From Ruminococcus sp. (lineage in GTDB: Bacteria > Bacillota > Clostridia > Oscillospirales > Ruminococcaceae): a stretch of 64,000 bases of DNA. Each line of letters begins with the position of its first letter. Within the stretch, counting starts at the first letter, position 1. Positions 8,354-16,779 of this stretch are shown one piece after another. The DNA lies in the NCBI GenBank assembly GCA_017397925.1, contig JAFQHO010000003.1, positions 1-64,000 on the forward strand, in the 5' to 3' direction. The notes below the pieces were generated by a model. That model was not told where the DNA came from and did not search any database. It was given only the letters and a program-made list of their open reading frames with translations. The position numbers and the translations under genes are program-made.

Positions 8354-9409
8354 ATGAAAAAACTCGAAACAAAATCCTGCGAAGAAATCATGAGTACCGC
8401 ATACAAACCGTTTGCATACTGCGTTGACGGTTTGCTTACACAGGGCTTGTATCTTCTTGCAGGTGCACCGAAGGTCGGCAAGTCGTGGCTGGCTCTCGAC
8501 ATCTGTCTGTCAGTTGCAAAGGGTGAAGATGTGCTGAAACACCAAACGCACATCGGCACTGCACTCTATCTTTGCCTTGAGGACAGCTACCACCGCATTC
8601 AGAATCGTTTGTATGAACTGACCGATGAACCTACGGAGAACCTGCACTTTGCAATCACGGCTGAATCCCTTGGCAATGGATTGGAATCGCAGATAGAAAA
8701 TTTCAAATCAGAGCATTTCGATTTGAAATTAGTGGTCATTGATACACTGCAGATGGTGCGTAACGAAAAGGATTGTGGTTACGGTGCAGACTACAAAGAA
8801 TTATCTGTTCTGAAAAGTCTTGCAGACAAGCATGCAATTACAATTCTGCTTGTCCACCACACTCGCAAGTGCTATGACAGCGATCCGTTCAATATGATTT
8901 CTGGCTCAACAGGTATCAGTGGTTGTGCTGATGGAAGTATGGTACTCGTTGAAACATTTCGTGGCAGCAGAAAAGGTACACTTTACTGTGTTGGACGTGA
9001 CATTGGCAATGCTGAAATTGCAGTTGAGTTTGATGAAGCTGTTATGAAATGGATTGTATCGGACGAACCGCCACCAATAAAAAGTCACGACAACATTTTT
9101 CTTTCTGCGGTTTATCTCTTCATCAGAAAGAGATTTCATTTTGTTGGTACAGCAACAGAGCTGATTGATGAATTGAAATCAATTACCGATGAAGAATTCT
9201 TTCCCAACAGAGTAACAAGAGATTTAGTTCAGAACGGATATGAACTTAGTAAGTACGGGATTGAATTTCAGTACAAGAGAACTCATGCAGGAAGAATTAT
9301 TCACCTTGATTATTATTCAGAGCGTGACGGTAGTGACGGTAAAAACGATGATAGAGTTACCGTCACGCAGAGGTGTCTTGAAACCTCACAAACGTCTATA
9401 CAGCGTTGA
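8354..9409 (+). CDS. RepA-like hexameric helicase / AAA ATPase
   Basis: A 351-residue RecA-fold ATPase of the AAA_25 / RSF1010 RepA type. Walker A is AGAPKVGKS (about 36-44), Walker B LVVIDTLQMV, and a sensor-like LLVHHTRK follows. The C-terminal 90 residues look like a small helical DNA-binding domain. The start at 8354 is chosen over 8279 because AAAGGA lies a suitable distance upstream. Proteins of this family unwind origins in mobilisable plasmids and are frequent in integrative mobilisable elements, where they may support replication of the excised form. The last codons overlap the first of a series of TACCGTCACG repeats. Confidence 0.85.
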   Translation: MKKLETKSCEEIMSTAYKPFAYCVDGLLTQGLYLLAGAPKVGKSWLALDICLSVAKGEDVLKHQTHIGTALYLCLEDSYHRIQNRLYELTDEPTENLHFAITAESLGNGLESQIENFKSEHFDLKLVVIDTLQMVRNEKDCGYGADYKELSVLKSLADKHAITILLVHHTRKCYDSDPFNMISGSTGISGCADGSMVLVETFRGSRKGTLYCVGRDIGNAEIAVEFDEAVMKWIVSDEPPPIKSHDNIFLSAVYLFIRKRFHFVGTATELIDELKSITDEEFFPNRVTRDLVQNGYELSKYGIEFQYKRTHAGRIIHLDYYSERDGSDGKNDDRVTVTQRCLETSQTSIQR

Positions 9410-9474
9410 TTGCGGTGCGTGTCGGTAGAAATTTCGTTGCAGAGTTACCGTCACGGATTAAAGTTACTGTCACG
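9323..9474. repeat. Iteron-like repeats TACCGTCACG
   Basis: Five near-identical 10-base units lie in 152 bases: CGTGACGGTA (9323-9332), AGTGACGGTA (9332-9341), then in the opposite sense TACCGTCACG (9358-9367 and 9446-9455) and TACTGTCACG (9465-9474). The first three overlap the end of the RepA-like gene. Repeats of this kind next to a replication helicase are usually initiator or repressor binding sites. Confidence 0.6.
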
Positions 9475-9490
9475 CACAATTCAGCCGAAA

Positions 9491-9780
9491 TTCGCCCTCG
9501 TCTCTCACATAGGGTAATTACACCACTAAATCGATTGAGGGCGAAATCACCTCCGAATTTGCAGAGTGTGAGCGCATTAAAAGCGGAGATAAAATAAGAT
9601 TGGATTCCGCTGAAAATATGAGGGGCGATAGAGTCCTCTTCAGAGGGCCAGCATCGCATTCGGCAGTCCGCATAGCGGCCACCGATGCAGCAGGTCGGGA
9701 GAACCCGAACCCCTTGCGGCGAGCCGCCGCTCCCGATTGTGCCTCCATAGAGTTGCTGTGGAGATGATGTTTTTATGTCG
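9491..9780. other. Possible oriT / replication region before mobC
   Basis: This 419-base gap between the helicase and mobC has no convincing gene. It holds a 9-base inverted repeat TTCGCCCTC (9491-9499) with GAGGGCGAA (9537-9545), and further on a short palindrome GCGGCGAGCCGC near 9717-9728 within G+C-rich DNA unlike its surroundings. Relaxase genes are normally next to their transfer origin, and the DNA immediately before mobC is the most likely place here. No nick site can be recognised. Confidence 0.35.
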
Positions 9781-9829
9781 GCACGCTGAAAGTAATAGTA
9801 AACAGTAAGTGAAAGAGAGGAGTGATGCC

Positions 9830-10141
9830 ATGAGAAAAAGAAACGTAACAATTACAATCCGTTGCACTGAGGACGAGCGTCAGCGGATTTACAGCAAGGC
9901 TCATCAGCATGGATTGACGCTGAGTGATTTCGTGATTCGGTCAGCACTTGGCAAGAAAATCGTCACCGCCAACGGACTTGCGGATGTGCTGAAAGAGCAG
10001 AAATCCATCGGGCGGAATCTCAATCAGATTGCTTTGCTTGGTAACATGGGACGATTGAAATCAGTGAGATTGGATGAGTTGATTGCACAGCATGAGAAAG
10101 CAACTGCCTCCTTATGTGAAATTGCAAAGGCGGTGACGTGA
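9830..10141 (+). CDS. mobC: Relaxosome accessory protein MobC
   Basis: A 103-residue basic protein. The N-terminal part (RKRNVTITIRCTEDERQRIYSKAHQHGLTLSDFVIRSALG) is a ribbon-helix-helix DNA-binding domain, followed by the MobC motif IGRNLNQIALLGNMG. It helps the relaxase open the transfer origin. ATG at 9830 is preferred over 9809 because AGAGGAG lies eight bases before it. The stop overlaps the relaxase start by one base. Confidence 0.85.
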   Translation: MRKRNVTITIRCTEDERQRIYSKAHQHGLTLSDFVIRSALGKKIVTANGLADVLKEQKSIGRNLNQIALLGNMGRLKSVRLDELIAQHEKATASLCEIAKAVT

Positions 10142-11472
10142 TGCCGATTATTCATTTCATCAACAGCAAAACACAGACTGCAGGAGGTATGAAAAATGTC
10201 CTTGCCTATGTTACAAGGACAGAGAAAACGAAGTCAGAGGACAAGCAGTATGTAACAACTCTTAACTGTTTCGCATCAACTGCTTACAATGAAATGCTTG
10301 CAACGAAGAATGCTTACCACAAGAACAGCGGTAGGATGTATTATCATCTGGTGCAGAGTTTTCCGAAAGGCGATGACACTAAACCTGAGCTTGCACATCA
10401 GATTGCGGTTGAACTTGCAGAGAAAGTATTTGGGAAATATGAATGCGTTGTGGCAACGCATATTGATCGAGAGCATATCCATTCGCATTTCGTGTTCAAT
10501 TCTGTCAGCTTCGAGGATGGCAGGAAGTATCATTCGAACGGAAATACTGTGCAGGAGCTTATGAATATATCTGATGAAATCTGCATGAAGTATAGCGTGG
10601 CGGTGCTGGATAGGCAACGGCAGAAGAAAAAAGATGTGCTCTCCGACCGTGAATATCGCTCAGCGGTGCGTGGCGAGAGCTGGAAGTTTCAGCTGATGAA
10701 TGCTGTTACCGAAGTCATGAAGCAAGCGAAAAGCCGTAAGCAGTTCATTTTTATGATGAAGCAAATGGGTTACGGTGTGAGGTGGGAGGACTCACGGAAG
10801 TATATCACTTACACTTGCCCTAACGGTAGGAAGTGCCGCTGTGCTAAATTGCACGGCGAGAAATTTTCAAAGGAGTTGATGGAACATGAGTTCAAGATTA
10901 GACGTGAATGCCTTGATGGAACGCAACAAATCCGACCTGCAGGTGGCAGAGGAAACCATGCCTATGGTGGCGGTGGACAACCGAAACTGGACAGCGGTGA
11001 TCAGCCTGCTGAAACGCTCCTGCGAGGTACAGGAGGAACTATTGAAGTCGCAGGACGAGCTGATGACGAAATCTGGAATCGAAATGCACCTGCAGAATCA
11101 GAAAGTGCTGTTCGATCAGGTGGAAAACGAGTGCAGGCGGATTCAGAAATCCACGGCAGAGCAGACGACAAACTCCCTGACGAGTCTCATCAGTCAATCA
11201 GAGAAGCTGTCATTACAGGCTGGGAAGCTGAACGAGGAATTCTCCTTGCAACGGAAAGAATTAGAAGAATGGAAACACAAAACGCAATCGAAAATGCTCA
11301 AAGCGATTGTGATTTCGCAGTCGGTACTCTTGATCTTGTCGCTGGCATTGCAGATGTGGCTGCGATAATGGATGAGTCGGAGGAAGATGAGGAGATCGAA
11401 CGTCACAGCGACAGCAAGGTTCTCGCAGAGGAAATCCGACGCAAGGAAGCGTTGGGGATGCACATGGGATGA
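10141..11472 (+). CDS. Mobilisation relaxase, MobA/VirD2 type
   Basis: A 443-residue relaxase (PF03432-like). The N-terminal domain (1-250) has the likely catalytic Tyr in LAYVTRTEK (about 23) and the metal-binding histidines in THIDREHIHSHFVFN (about 106-120). It nicks and covalently holds oriT DNA during conjugative mobilisation. The region after about residue 255 is of low complexity (Gly, Ala, Arg) because the same DNA encodes a second protein in another frame (10886-11368). The last 35 residues are acidic and basic, as in other relaxases. ATG at 10141 shares a base with the mobC stop; GTG at 10138 is the alternative. Confidence 0.9.
   Translation: MPIIHFINSKTQTAGGMKNVLAYVTRTEKTKSEDKQYVTTLNCFASTAYNEMLATKNAYHKNSGRMYYHLVQSFPKGDDTKPELAHQIAVELAEKVFGKYECVVATHIDREHIHSHFVFNSVSFEDGRKYHSNGNTVQELMNISDEICMKYSVAVLDRQRQKKKDVLSDREYRSAVRGESWKFQLMNAVTEVMKQAKSRKQFIFMMKQMGYGVRWEDSRKYITYTCPNGRKCRCAKLHGEKFSKELMEHEFKIRRECLDGTQQIRPAGGRGNHAYGGGGQPKLDSGDQPAETLLRGTGGTIEVAGRADDEIWNRNAPAESESAVRSGGKRVQADSEIHGRADDKLPDESHQSIREAVITGWEAERGILLATERIRRMETQNAIENAQSDCDFAVGTLDLVAGIADVAAIMDESEEDEEIERHSDSKVLAEEIRRKEALGMHMG
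10886..11368 (+). CDS. Out-of-frame gene nested in the relaxase: coiled-coil membrane protein, MobB-like
   Basis: A 160-residue protein read one frame away from the relaxase and wholly inside it. It has a proper ribosome site, AAAGGAG at 10869-10875, ten bases before the ATG. The protein is mostly helical with heptad-like sequence (residues 40-130, rich in Leu, Gln, Glu, Lys) and ends in one hydrophobic helix, AIVISQSVLLILSLALQMW, followed by Arg. The amino-acid composition is that of a real protein, whereas the relaxase frame over the same bases is low complexity. RSF1010 has the same arrangement, with the membrane protein MobB nested in mobA and helping contact with the transfer channel. 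The MobB role here is inferred from layout, not homology. Confidence 0.7.
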   Translation: MSSRLDVNALMERNKSDLQVAEETMPMVAVDNRNWTAVISLLKRSCEVQEELLKSQDELMTKSGIEMHLQNQKVLFDQVENECRRIQKSTAEQTTNSLTSLISQSEKLSLQAGKLNEEFSLQRKELEEWKHKTQSKMLKAIVISQSVLLILSLALQMWLR

Positions 11473-11530
11473 GGGGATAAAACGTCCCCTCACCACTCAG
11501 CAAAGGGTATCGCAAATGCCGATACCCTTT
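11471..11530 (+). terminator. Two hairpins after the relaxase
   Basis: GAGGGGA with TCCCCTC (about 11471-11491) is followed by AAAGGGTATCG (11502-11512) with CGATACCCTTT (11520-11530). Neither has a T-run, so they may slow rather than end transcription, or protect the mRNA. Confidence 0.45.
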
Positions 11531-11610
11531 CAAATTAAATATAGAAAGGACGATCTAAAAATGTGTGTAAGCAAATCAACTTATGACGTGAAAATAAGGA
11601 GGCTAATAGA

Positions 11611-11793
11611 TTGGCAAGAAAAATTGAAGTTCCAAAAATCAAAACAGTTACCGTTCAATACAATGGCAACTGCAAGGAGTTCGAACGTTTCATGGAGTCC
11701 ATGATCCATGAGTTTCTGAATTCGTGTAGTATCGCCAAAGCTGAACAGGATGATTCTGTTGGTAACGTAGAAAAAACTGAGAAATCGGCGTAA
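11611..11793 (+). CDS. Small hypothetical protein upstream of the recombinase
   Basis: A 60-residue protein starting MARKIEVPKIKTVTVQYNGN, with a TTG start supported by AAGGAGG seven bases upstream. It has no Cys motif or membrane segment. Small genes of this type often precede the serine recombinase in integrative elements of gut Clostridia; the role is unknown. A second frame beginning ATG at 11561 (MCVSKSTYDVKIRR) overlaps it and may be a short leader. Confidence 0.6.
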   Translation: MARKIEVPKIKTVTVQYNGNCKEFERFMESMIHEFLNSCSIAKAEQDDSVGNVEKTEKSA

Positions 11794-11877
11794 ACGCTGG
11801 ATTTGCAGGAGGTTGTGTGGTATTGTCTGTGGTAACGCAGGCACCACACAGCGTACCTGCCAAAGGAGGATGATAAA

Positions 11878-13454
11878 ATGAAAGCATGGCTATACTACCG
11901 CTTGTCCCGTGATGAGGACGAAGAAATGAACAGTCTGTACAATCAGCGTCAGATTCTGGTTGACTATGCAGAACAGCAAGGCTATGAAATTGTCGGTGAG
12001 AGCAGTGATGACAATGTTTCGGGCATGACCTTTGAAAGAAAGGGTCTTGCAGAACTTGAAAATGCTGTGGATGAGGGAAAAGTTGATGTTGTACTGGTCA
12101 AGGACTTATCAAGACTCGGCAGACATCGAACACAAACAGCTTTGTTTATTGACCATCTGCGTGAGAATAATGTGAGAGTGTATTCCGTCACGGAGGGCAT
12201 CGATAGCTTTAATGACAATGATGATCTGCTCATTGGATTTAAGCAGATTATCAATGATTTCTATGCAAAGGATATTGGTAAGAAAGTCAAGACAGGTATT
12301 CGACAGAAGCAAAAGACAGGACTGGTTGTAAACTTACCAATGGGATATTACAAGGACAGGAACACTAATGAAGTTGTAATCGATGAAGTAGCGGCAGATA
12401 TTGTCCGTAAGATTTTTCAAAAATATATAGATGGCTACGGTATCTCTGCAATTGCAAAACAGCTTAATGCAAGAGGAATCAAATCTCCCGAATACTTCTC
12501 CCACCGCAGAATCAGTTCCACTCGCACAAAGCTGTGCAAGAAATATCTGTGGGTACAGACTTCTGTAAAACGGATTTTGGAGAATGAAATCTATACGGGA
12601 ACGCTGGTGAATCATAAGACCATAACCTCAAAAATATACAAGACTAAGAGTTTCGTACCAGCAGAGGAACAAATTCGACATGAGAATTTTCTTCCTGCGA
12701 TTATCGATAAGCAGACCTATGAACAGGCACAGAAACTTCTTGAGAATCACAAGCAGGGGAATATCAGGGCAGGAGAAAACCGAACCATCCACCGCTATTG
12801 CAGTATGATCAAATGTGCGGAATGCGGTGCGATTCTGATTGCAAAGCACAGAGTATGCAAAAAAACGAATGGGTTGAGTATACCTGCAACAGCCACCACC
12901 GCTATGGCAAGGAATACTGTACGCCGCACAGAATTCACGAATCACAACTCGATGAAATCATTTATGATGAAGTGAAATTGCTGTTAATCAAGATTCAGGA
13001 ACAGAGCAAGAAGTACGATAAAATCGTGCGTGACTGGCAGAGGCAAAAGCCTGCCTACGAGCGAAAGATTGGGCAATACAAGGAACGAATCGCATCCCTC
13101 CGACAGCAGATTGAAGACTTGATTATCGAGCGAATCTCCGACCGTGAACACGCTTCGGTTTACAATGGGATGATCACCAAGCGTGAGGAAGAAATCACTG
13201 ACCTGCAGAAGAAGATTGAGGAGAGCAAACAGTTCGATGAAGTCAGCAAGCGAAAACGCAATGAGCTGAAAACGACGGCAGACCTGCTGGAGAAGATGAT
13301 CGAGGAACAGCACATGAACGATGCAAATCTGCGACTGCTGGTGAAAACGGTCTATGTCCATCAGAATGAGGACAAAAGCCTTGATGTCAGGCTGGAATTC
13401 AATGGCGATTTTGAGGATAGTGTAGCGGTGTATGTGGAGGGGGAGTCGGCATAA
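11878..13454 (+). pseudogene. Large serine recombinase, split by a frameshift
   Basis: The N-terminal frame (11878-12975) has the resolvase domain with the catalytic Ser in YYRLSRDEDEE (about residue 10) and VLVKDLSRLGRHRTQ, then the recombinase domain (about 160-300) and the start of the zinc ribbon, CSMIKCAECGAIL. The C-terminal frame (open from 12798 to 13454) continues the ribbon (YTCNSHHRYGKEYC) and a long coiled coil. The switch lies at an A7 run, 12861-12867, and needs one extra base. The joined product is about 525 residues, normal for TndX-like integrases that excise and insert mobile elements. AAAGGAGG precedes the ATG. Confidence 0.85.
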
Positions 13455-13457
13455 AAC

Positions 13458-13500
13458 AGGCATGCGTATTGCAAATTTTATTTTTGCAGTACGCATGCCT
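13458..13500. terminator. Strong hairpin between recombinase and DprA-like gene
   Basis: An 18-base stem, AGGCATGCGTATTGCAAA (13458-13475) with 13483-13500, has a single A-G mismatch and a 7-base loop. It lies between convergent genes and probably ends transcription of both, although flanking T-runs are weak. It could also be part of the element's end. Confidence 0.6.
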
Positions 13501-13545
13501 ATGAATTTAATGATTGGATAAATGAGAAAAAGAACTTTTCCCGAT

Positions 13546-14487
13546 TTAATCAAATAGCGTCAATTGGATAGGCTCTTTTTCTTTTACAGGTAAGGTAGTA
13601 AGATCACCGTCCCAGTTCGCATCAATGGGAACAGCACCCATACGGATCAGCTCTTGGTTCCCTCTGTATTCAGATTTGTTCCAACAAAGAACGGGGCAGA
13701 TTTCATGTTTGATGCAGTCAACTGCACCATTCCATGTGCCGCCTTTTTTATAATCAGAACGGACAACGACCGTAGCATCGGACTGTGCGTAGATATATCG
13801 ATTCCGCATCATTGCAGTTCCGGCAGTAAAGCCCATATCCGGTTTGACAGCGGACAGCAAAAGCAACTGATTGTTCTGGATCGCCGAAATGGTCTCTTTG
13901 TTTCGTATCTGCTTTACAAGAGAATCGGCAAGGTAGGAAATGGCAGCACTGCCGTTTCGGATCGTAGCGGAAGATGCCATTGTATCCACACCTCTCGCGC
14001 CACCCGAAACGACGGCAAATCCAAGAGAATTGACAGTAGAAACTGTACTCTCTGTAAATTGTTGGTCGTGATCATCTGCGCCACGGGCACCAACAAATCC
14101 AATTGCCTTTTTTCCGGCAAGCTGAAGGTTTCCCGCATAGTAGAACAGCGGTGGACAGCTTTTTCCAAGCCGCAGCTTCAATGACTTTGGATAGAGCGCA
14201 TCTGCACGTGTGACGATGGAGATTCCCATATTTTCATATTGCTCTAATGCAAAGGAAAGACTGCCGCCCCTTTCGAGTAATTGTCTGATACGATTGATCT
14301 CCTTAGTATCGAGATACATATCACGAAACTCTGCATCAGTCAGTGTTGTCAGATCACTTGGCTGCAAATCAGCATCTAACAGTATTTGTGCAAGTTTTGA
14401 CCATTCAGCCGGCTCATAAGGCTTGACAGATACATCCGATTGAAGATGGCTGCACATCATAAAAATTACTTCTGCATTCTGATTCAT
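13546..14487 (-). CDS. DprA-like Rossmann-fold (SLOG) protein
   Basis: A 313-residue protein of the DprA/Smf family. After a helical N-terminal domain (1-100), the Rossmann core shows AIGFVGARGADD (about 130) and AVVSGGARGVDTMAS (about 160), the usual nucleic-acid-binding motifs, although the usual His after GVD is absent. The C-terminal part has GTWNGAVDCIKH and PVLCWN. It lacks the extra winged helix of housekeeping DprA. It overlaps the RecQ-like gene by four bases (ATGA), so the two are translationally coupled. Canonical DprA loads RecA on incoming single-stranded DNA; here a specialised role with the helicase is more likely. Confidence 0.82.
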   Translation of the reverse strand: MNQNAEVIFMMCSHLQSDVSVKPYEPAEWSKLAQILLDADLQPSDLTTLTDAEFRDMYLDTKEINRIRQLLERGGSLSFALEQYENMGISIVTRADALYPKSLKLRLGKSCPPLFYYAGNLQLAGKKAIGFVGARGADDHDQQFTESTVSTVNSLGFAVVSGGARGVDTMASSATIRNGSAAISYLADSLVKQIRNKETISAIQNNQLLLLSAVKPDMGFTAGTAMMRNRYIYAQSDATVVVRSDYKKGGTWNGAVDCIKHEICPVLCWNKSEYRGNQELIRMGAVPIDANWDGDLTTLPVKEKEPIQLTLFD

Positions 14488-16556
14488 TCTTGATTCCTCC
14501 TGCTTTCAGAACTATCTGCTAAAGCAAACGGAAATACCATTTCACAGCCAGCCGTTGTAAGCAGATATCCACAGACGGTCATTGTCCATTTTGAGTCGAT
14601 GATATCATCAACTAAAACAATTCGTGTAGGCACATCATCAATATCATCCCGTAAAGAAAACGAATTCCATGCGTTTTGACACTGATACACACTATTTTCC
14701 ATATCCTTCTGTTGAATGCTTCCATGCTTTTTTAGCATTGGTATAAATGGTATTCCGCAGTGCTCTGCAAGACTGACAGCAAAATTCTCAACAATTCTGC
14801 TACGAAGTGAAGGAACACAGGTAATTGCTGTAATATCCTTTTCAGCGATAATAGTTCTTAATACACTTGCGGATTTTCCGATCAGTTCTTCACAGAATTC
14901 CGCAGGATTTCCGTATTTCCCTTTTTTGACAAGTGTTCCATATCCCGGATCACCATATTTGGACAGGCAAATTCCTTCGGCATTCGGTGTAATAATTTTA
15001 ATACTTCCTGTAAATGAGGTGTTCGCCCATTGTTTACGAGGGATAATTGGAATCTGAAGTCGTTCAATATAATCAAGTGCACATTCAATATATGGTTGTG
15101 ATGGGGATTCCGGAAATTCTGGATATCCAAGGCAGTTGCGGCAGATACCGCAATTTTCTGTTGTTGGATCATCCAGCTGATTCACAATAAAACGGCTAAG
15201 ACACTGTGTTGTACCCATAAGTTCAGCCATTTGCTGCTGTTCATGACGGCGTATTTGTGTCACTGCATCGTAATGTTCTCGGTTGTATTGAAAGTTATGC
15301 AGTGTCGGATAATACTTTGTACCCTTTTTTAAAATGAAATTCTCGTTCTGTAAAAACATAAGCGCTTTTTCAGCACGATTTTTTCGGATGTTAATTTGAT
15401 TTTGAATATCTCCTTTGGAAATACCCGATTCCGCACGAGAAAATATAATATCATAAATATTGCGTGCTTCTTTTTCCGAAGGGAATGCAGTTTCAATAAA
15501 ATAATTTTGGATATTCCGATCCTCTTCACCACACATCAGAAATGTATAGGCACGGTCAATATTTCTTCCTGCACGTCCGATTTGCTGATAATAGGCAACA
15601 ATATTGAAAGGCTGCTGATAGTGTATGACAAATGCAATATTCCCTTTATCATAACCCATGCCAAGCTTGACTGTAGCAACAAGAACTTTAATCTGATCGT
15701 TACGTAATAAACTTTCTGCATGTTCAGTATCATTCTGTTCCATACCCGAATGATAGGCAAAGGCAGAAATTCTATTTTCCTGTAAAAATCCTGCAAGATG
15801 TTCACAGTCCCTCTGTGTTAGGCAGTATATAATACCGCTGCCGGCAAGTTTAGGAACATTTTCGAGAATCCATGCGTAACGTTCTGCAGGTGTGGCAAGA
15901 CGTAGAATCTGAATGGAAAGAGAGCGACGCATCAGTTCTCCACGAGAAACGAATACATCATCTCCAAACTGTTCTTTCAAATCTGCAATGACACGATTAT
16001 TTGCAGTAGCAGTTGTGCCAAGAATGGGAACAGTATGTGGCATCCGACGGATGATCTTATTCAGTCGGGTGTATTCTAAACGAAAATCATGTCCCCAATC
16101 AGAAATACAATGTGCTTCATCAATAACAAACAGCCCGATCTGAATCTGTTGAAGAGCGTTTTGTACTTCATCTGTAAAAAGGGTTTCTGGCGTTATCAAA
16201 ATTAAATCAAGATCACCATTTCTCATTGCGGCGAGATGTTCCTCACGCTGACACTTAGTGGAACTATTAAGAACGGCACATTGTAATCCAAGCTGCTGCG
16301 CCGACTGAATCTGGTTTTCCATTAACACCAAAAGAGGGCTTACTACAATTGTCATACCTTTACCGGCATTGCGCTGAAGTTTTGTGCAGACAAAGTAAAT
16401 CAAACTTTTTCCCCAACCTGTTTTCTGTATGACCAGCGTTCTTCGATGGGTAAGCGTTGCTTCAATGGCTTCATATTGACCTTCACGAAAGAATGCATTT
16501 TCACCATAAAGTTGTTTTATTACCTGTAATGCCTCTGCATGGATAGATTCATTCAT
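14484..16556 (-). CDS. RecQ-family helicase fused to a phosphoribosyltransferase-like domain
   Basis: A 690-residue protein. Helicase motifs: Q-motif region FREGQYEAIEA, Walker A QKTGWGKS (about 44-51), DEAHCISDWGHDFR (about 146), and GRAGRN in the second RecA lobe. The RecQ zinc module appears as CGICRNCLGYP. The C-terminal 170 residues (from about 520) have the PRPP-binding-type motif RIVLVDDIIDS (about 640) of ComF-like phosphoribosyltransferases. The N-terminal GGGAGGG ribosome site supports ATG at 16556. Housekeeping RecQ has an HRDC domain instead of this tail. Together with the coupled DprA-like gene it forms a cassette between the mobile element and tRNA-Leu; DNA processing or defence is inferred. 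Confidence 0.85.
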   Translation of the reverse strand: MNESIHAEALQVIKQLYGENAFFREGQYEAIEATLTHRRTLVIQKTGWGKSLIYFVCTKLQRNAGKGMTIVVSPLLVLMENQIQSAQQLGLQCAVLNSSTKCQREEHLAAMRNGDLDLILITPETLFTDEVQNALQQIQIGLFVIDEAHCISDWGHDFRLEYTRLNKIIRRMPHTVPILGTTATANNRVIADLKEQFGDDVFVSRGELMRRSLSIQILRLATPAERYAWILENVPKLAGSGIIYCLTQRDCEHLAGFLQENRISAFAYHSGMEQNDTEHAESLLRNDQIKVLVATVKLGMGYDKGNIAFVIHYQQPFNIVAYYQQIGRAGRNIDRAYTFLMCGEEDRNIQNYFIETAFPSEKEARNIYDIIFSRAESGISKGDIQNQINIRKNRAEKALMFLQNENFILKKGTKYYPTLHNFQYNREHYDAVTQIRRHEQQQMAELMGTTQCLSRFIVNQLDDPTTENCGICRNCLGYPEFPESPSQPYIECALDYIERLQIPIIPRKQWANTSFTGSIKIITPNAEGICLSKYGDPGYGTLVKKGKYGNPAEFCEELIGKSASVLRTIIAEKDITAITCVPSLRSRIVENFAVSLAEHCGIPFIPMLKKHGSIQQKDMENSVYQCQNAWNSFSLRDDIDDVPTRIVLVDDIIDSKWTMTVCGYLLTTAGCEMVFPFALADSSESRRNQE

Positions 16557-16597
16557 TTCTAGCCCTCCCTTAAGATTTATTATAATTATATATGATA

Positions 16598-16627
16598 AAA
16601 TCCCGAAAACGAGAGCTTTCGGGATTT
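16598..16627 (-). terminator. Terminator of tRNA-Leu
   Basis: AAATCCCGAAA (16598-16608) pairs with TTTCGGGATTT (16617-16627). Read on the minus strand, the stem-loop follows the tRNA by six bases and ends in a T-rich tract. Confidence 0.75.
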
Positions 16628-16632
16628 CTTAT

Positions 16633-16719
16633 TGGTGCGGGTGACAGGAATCGAACCTGCACACCTTGCGGCGCGAGAACCTAAATCTCGTGCGTCTGCC
16701 AGTTCCGCCACACCCGCAT
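16633..16719 (-). tRNA. tRNA-Leu (anticodon UAG)
   Basis: An intact gene of 87 bases including an encoded CCA. The acceptor GCGGGTG pairs perfectly with CACCCGC. The D-arm contains GGCGGAACTGGCAGAC, the anticodon stem CGAGA/TCTCG closes the loop TTTAGGT (anticodon TAG), the long variable arm is typical of class II tRNA-Leu, and the T-arm has GGTTCGATTCC. It reads CUA and related leucine codons. Its 3' end faces the island of mobile genes, and copies of its 5' half lie upstream. Confidence 0.96.
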
Positions 16720-16779
16720 ATTCAATTTTGCTCTTGAAATTTACCTGCCCAGAGCTTGCAGGGAGTAAATGCACTGTAA

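Noticed and set aside
9396..9867. Several overlapping frames between the helicase and mobC
   Set aside because: They arise on both strands in G+C-rich, repeat-containing DNA, and none has a ribosome site or protein-like composition.
12861..12867. Programmed -1 frameshifting in the recombinase
   Set aside because: The A7 run permits slippage, but no downstream stimulatory structure was recognised and the other frameshift in the island argues for a simple indel; kept only as a possibility.
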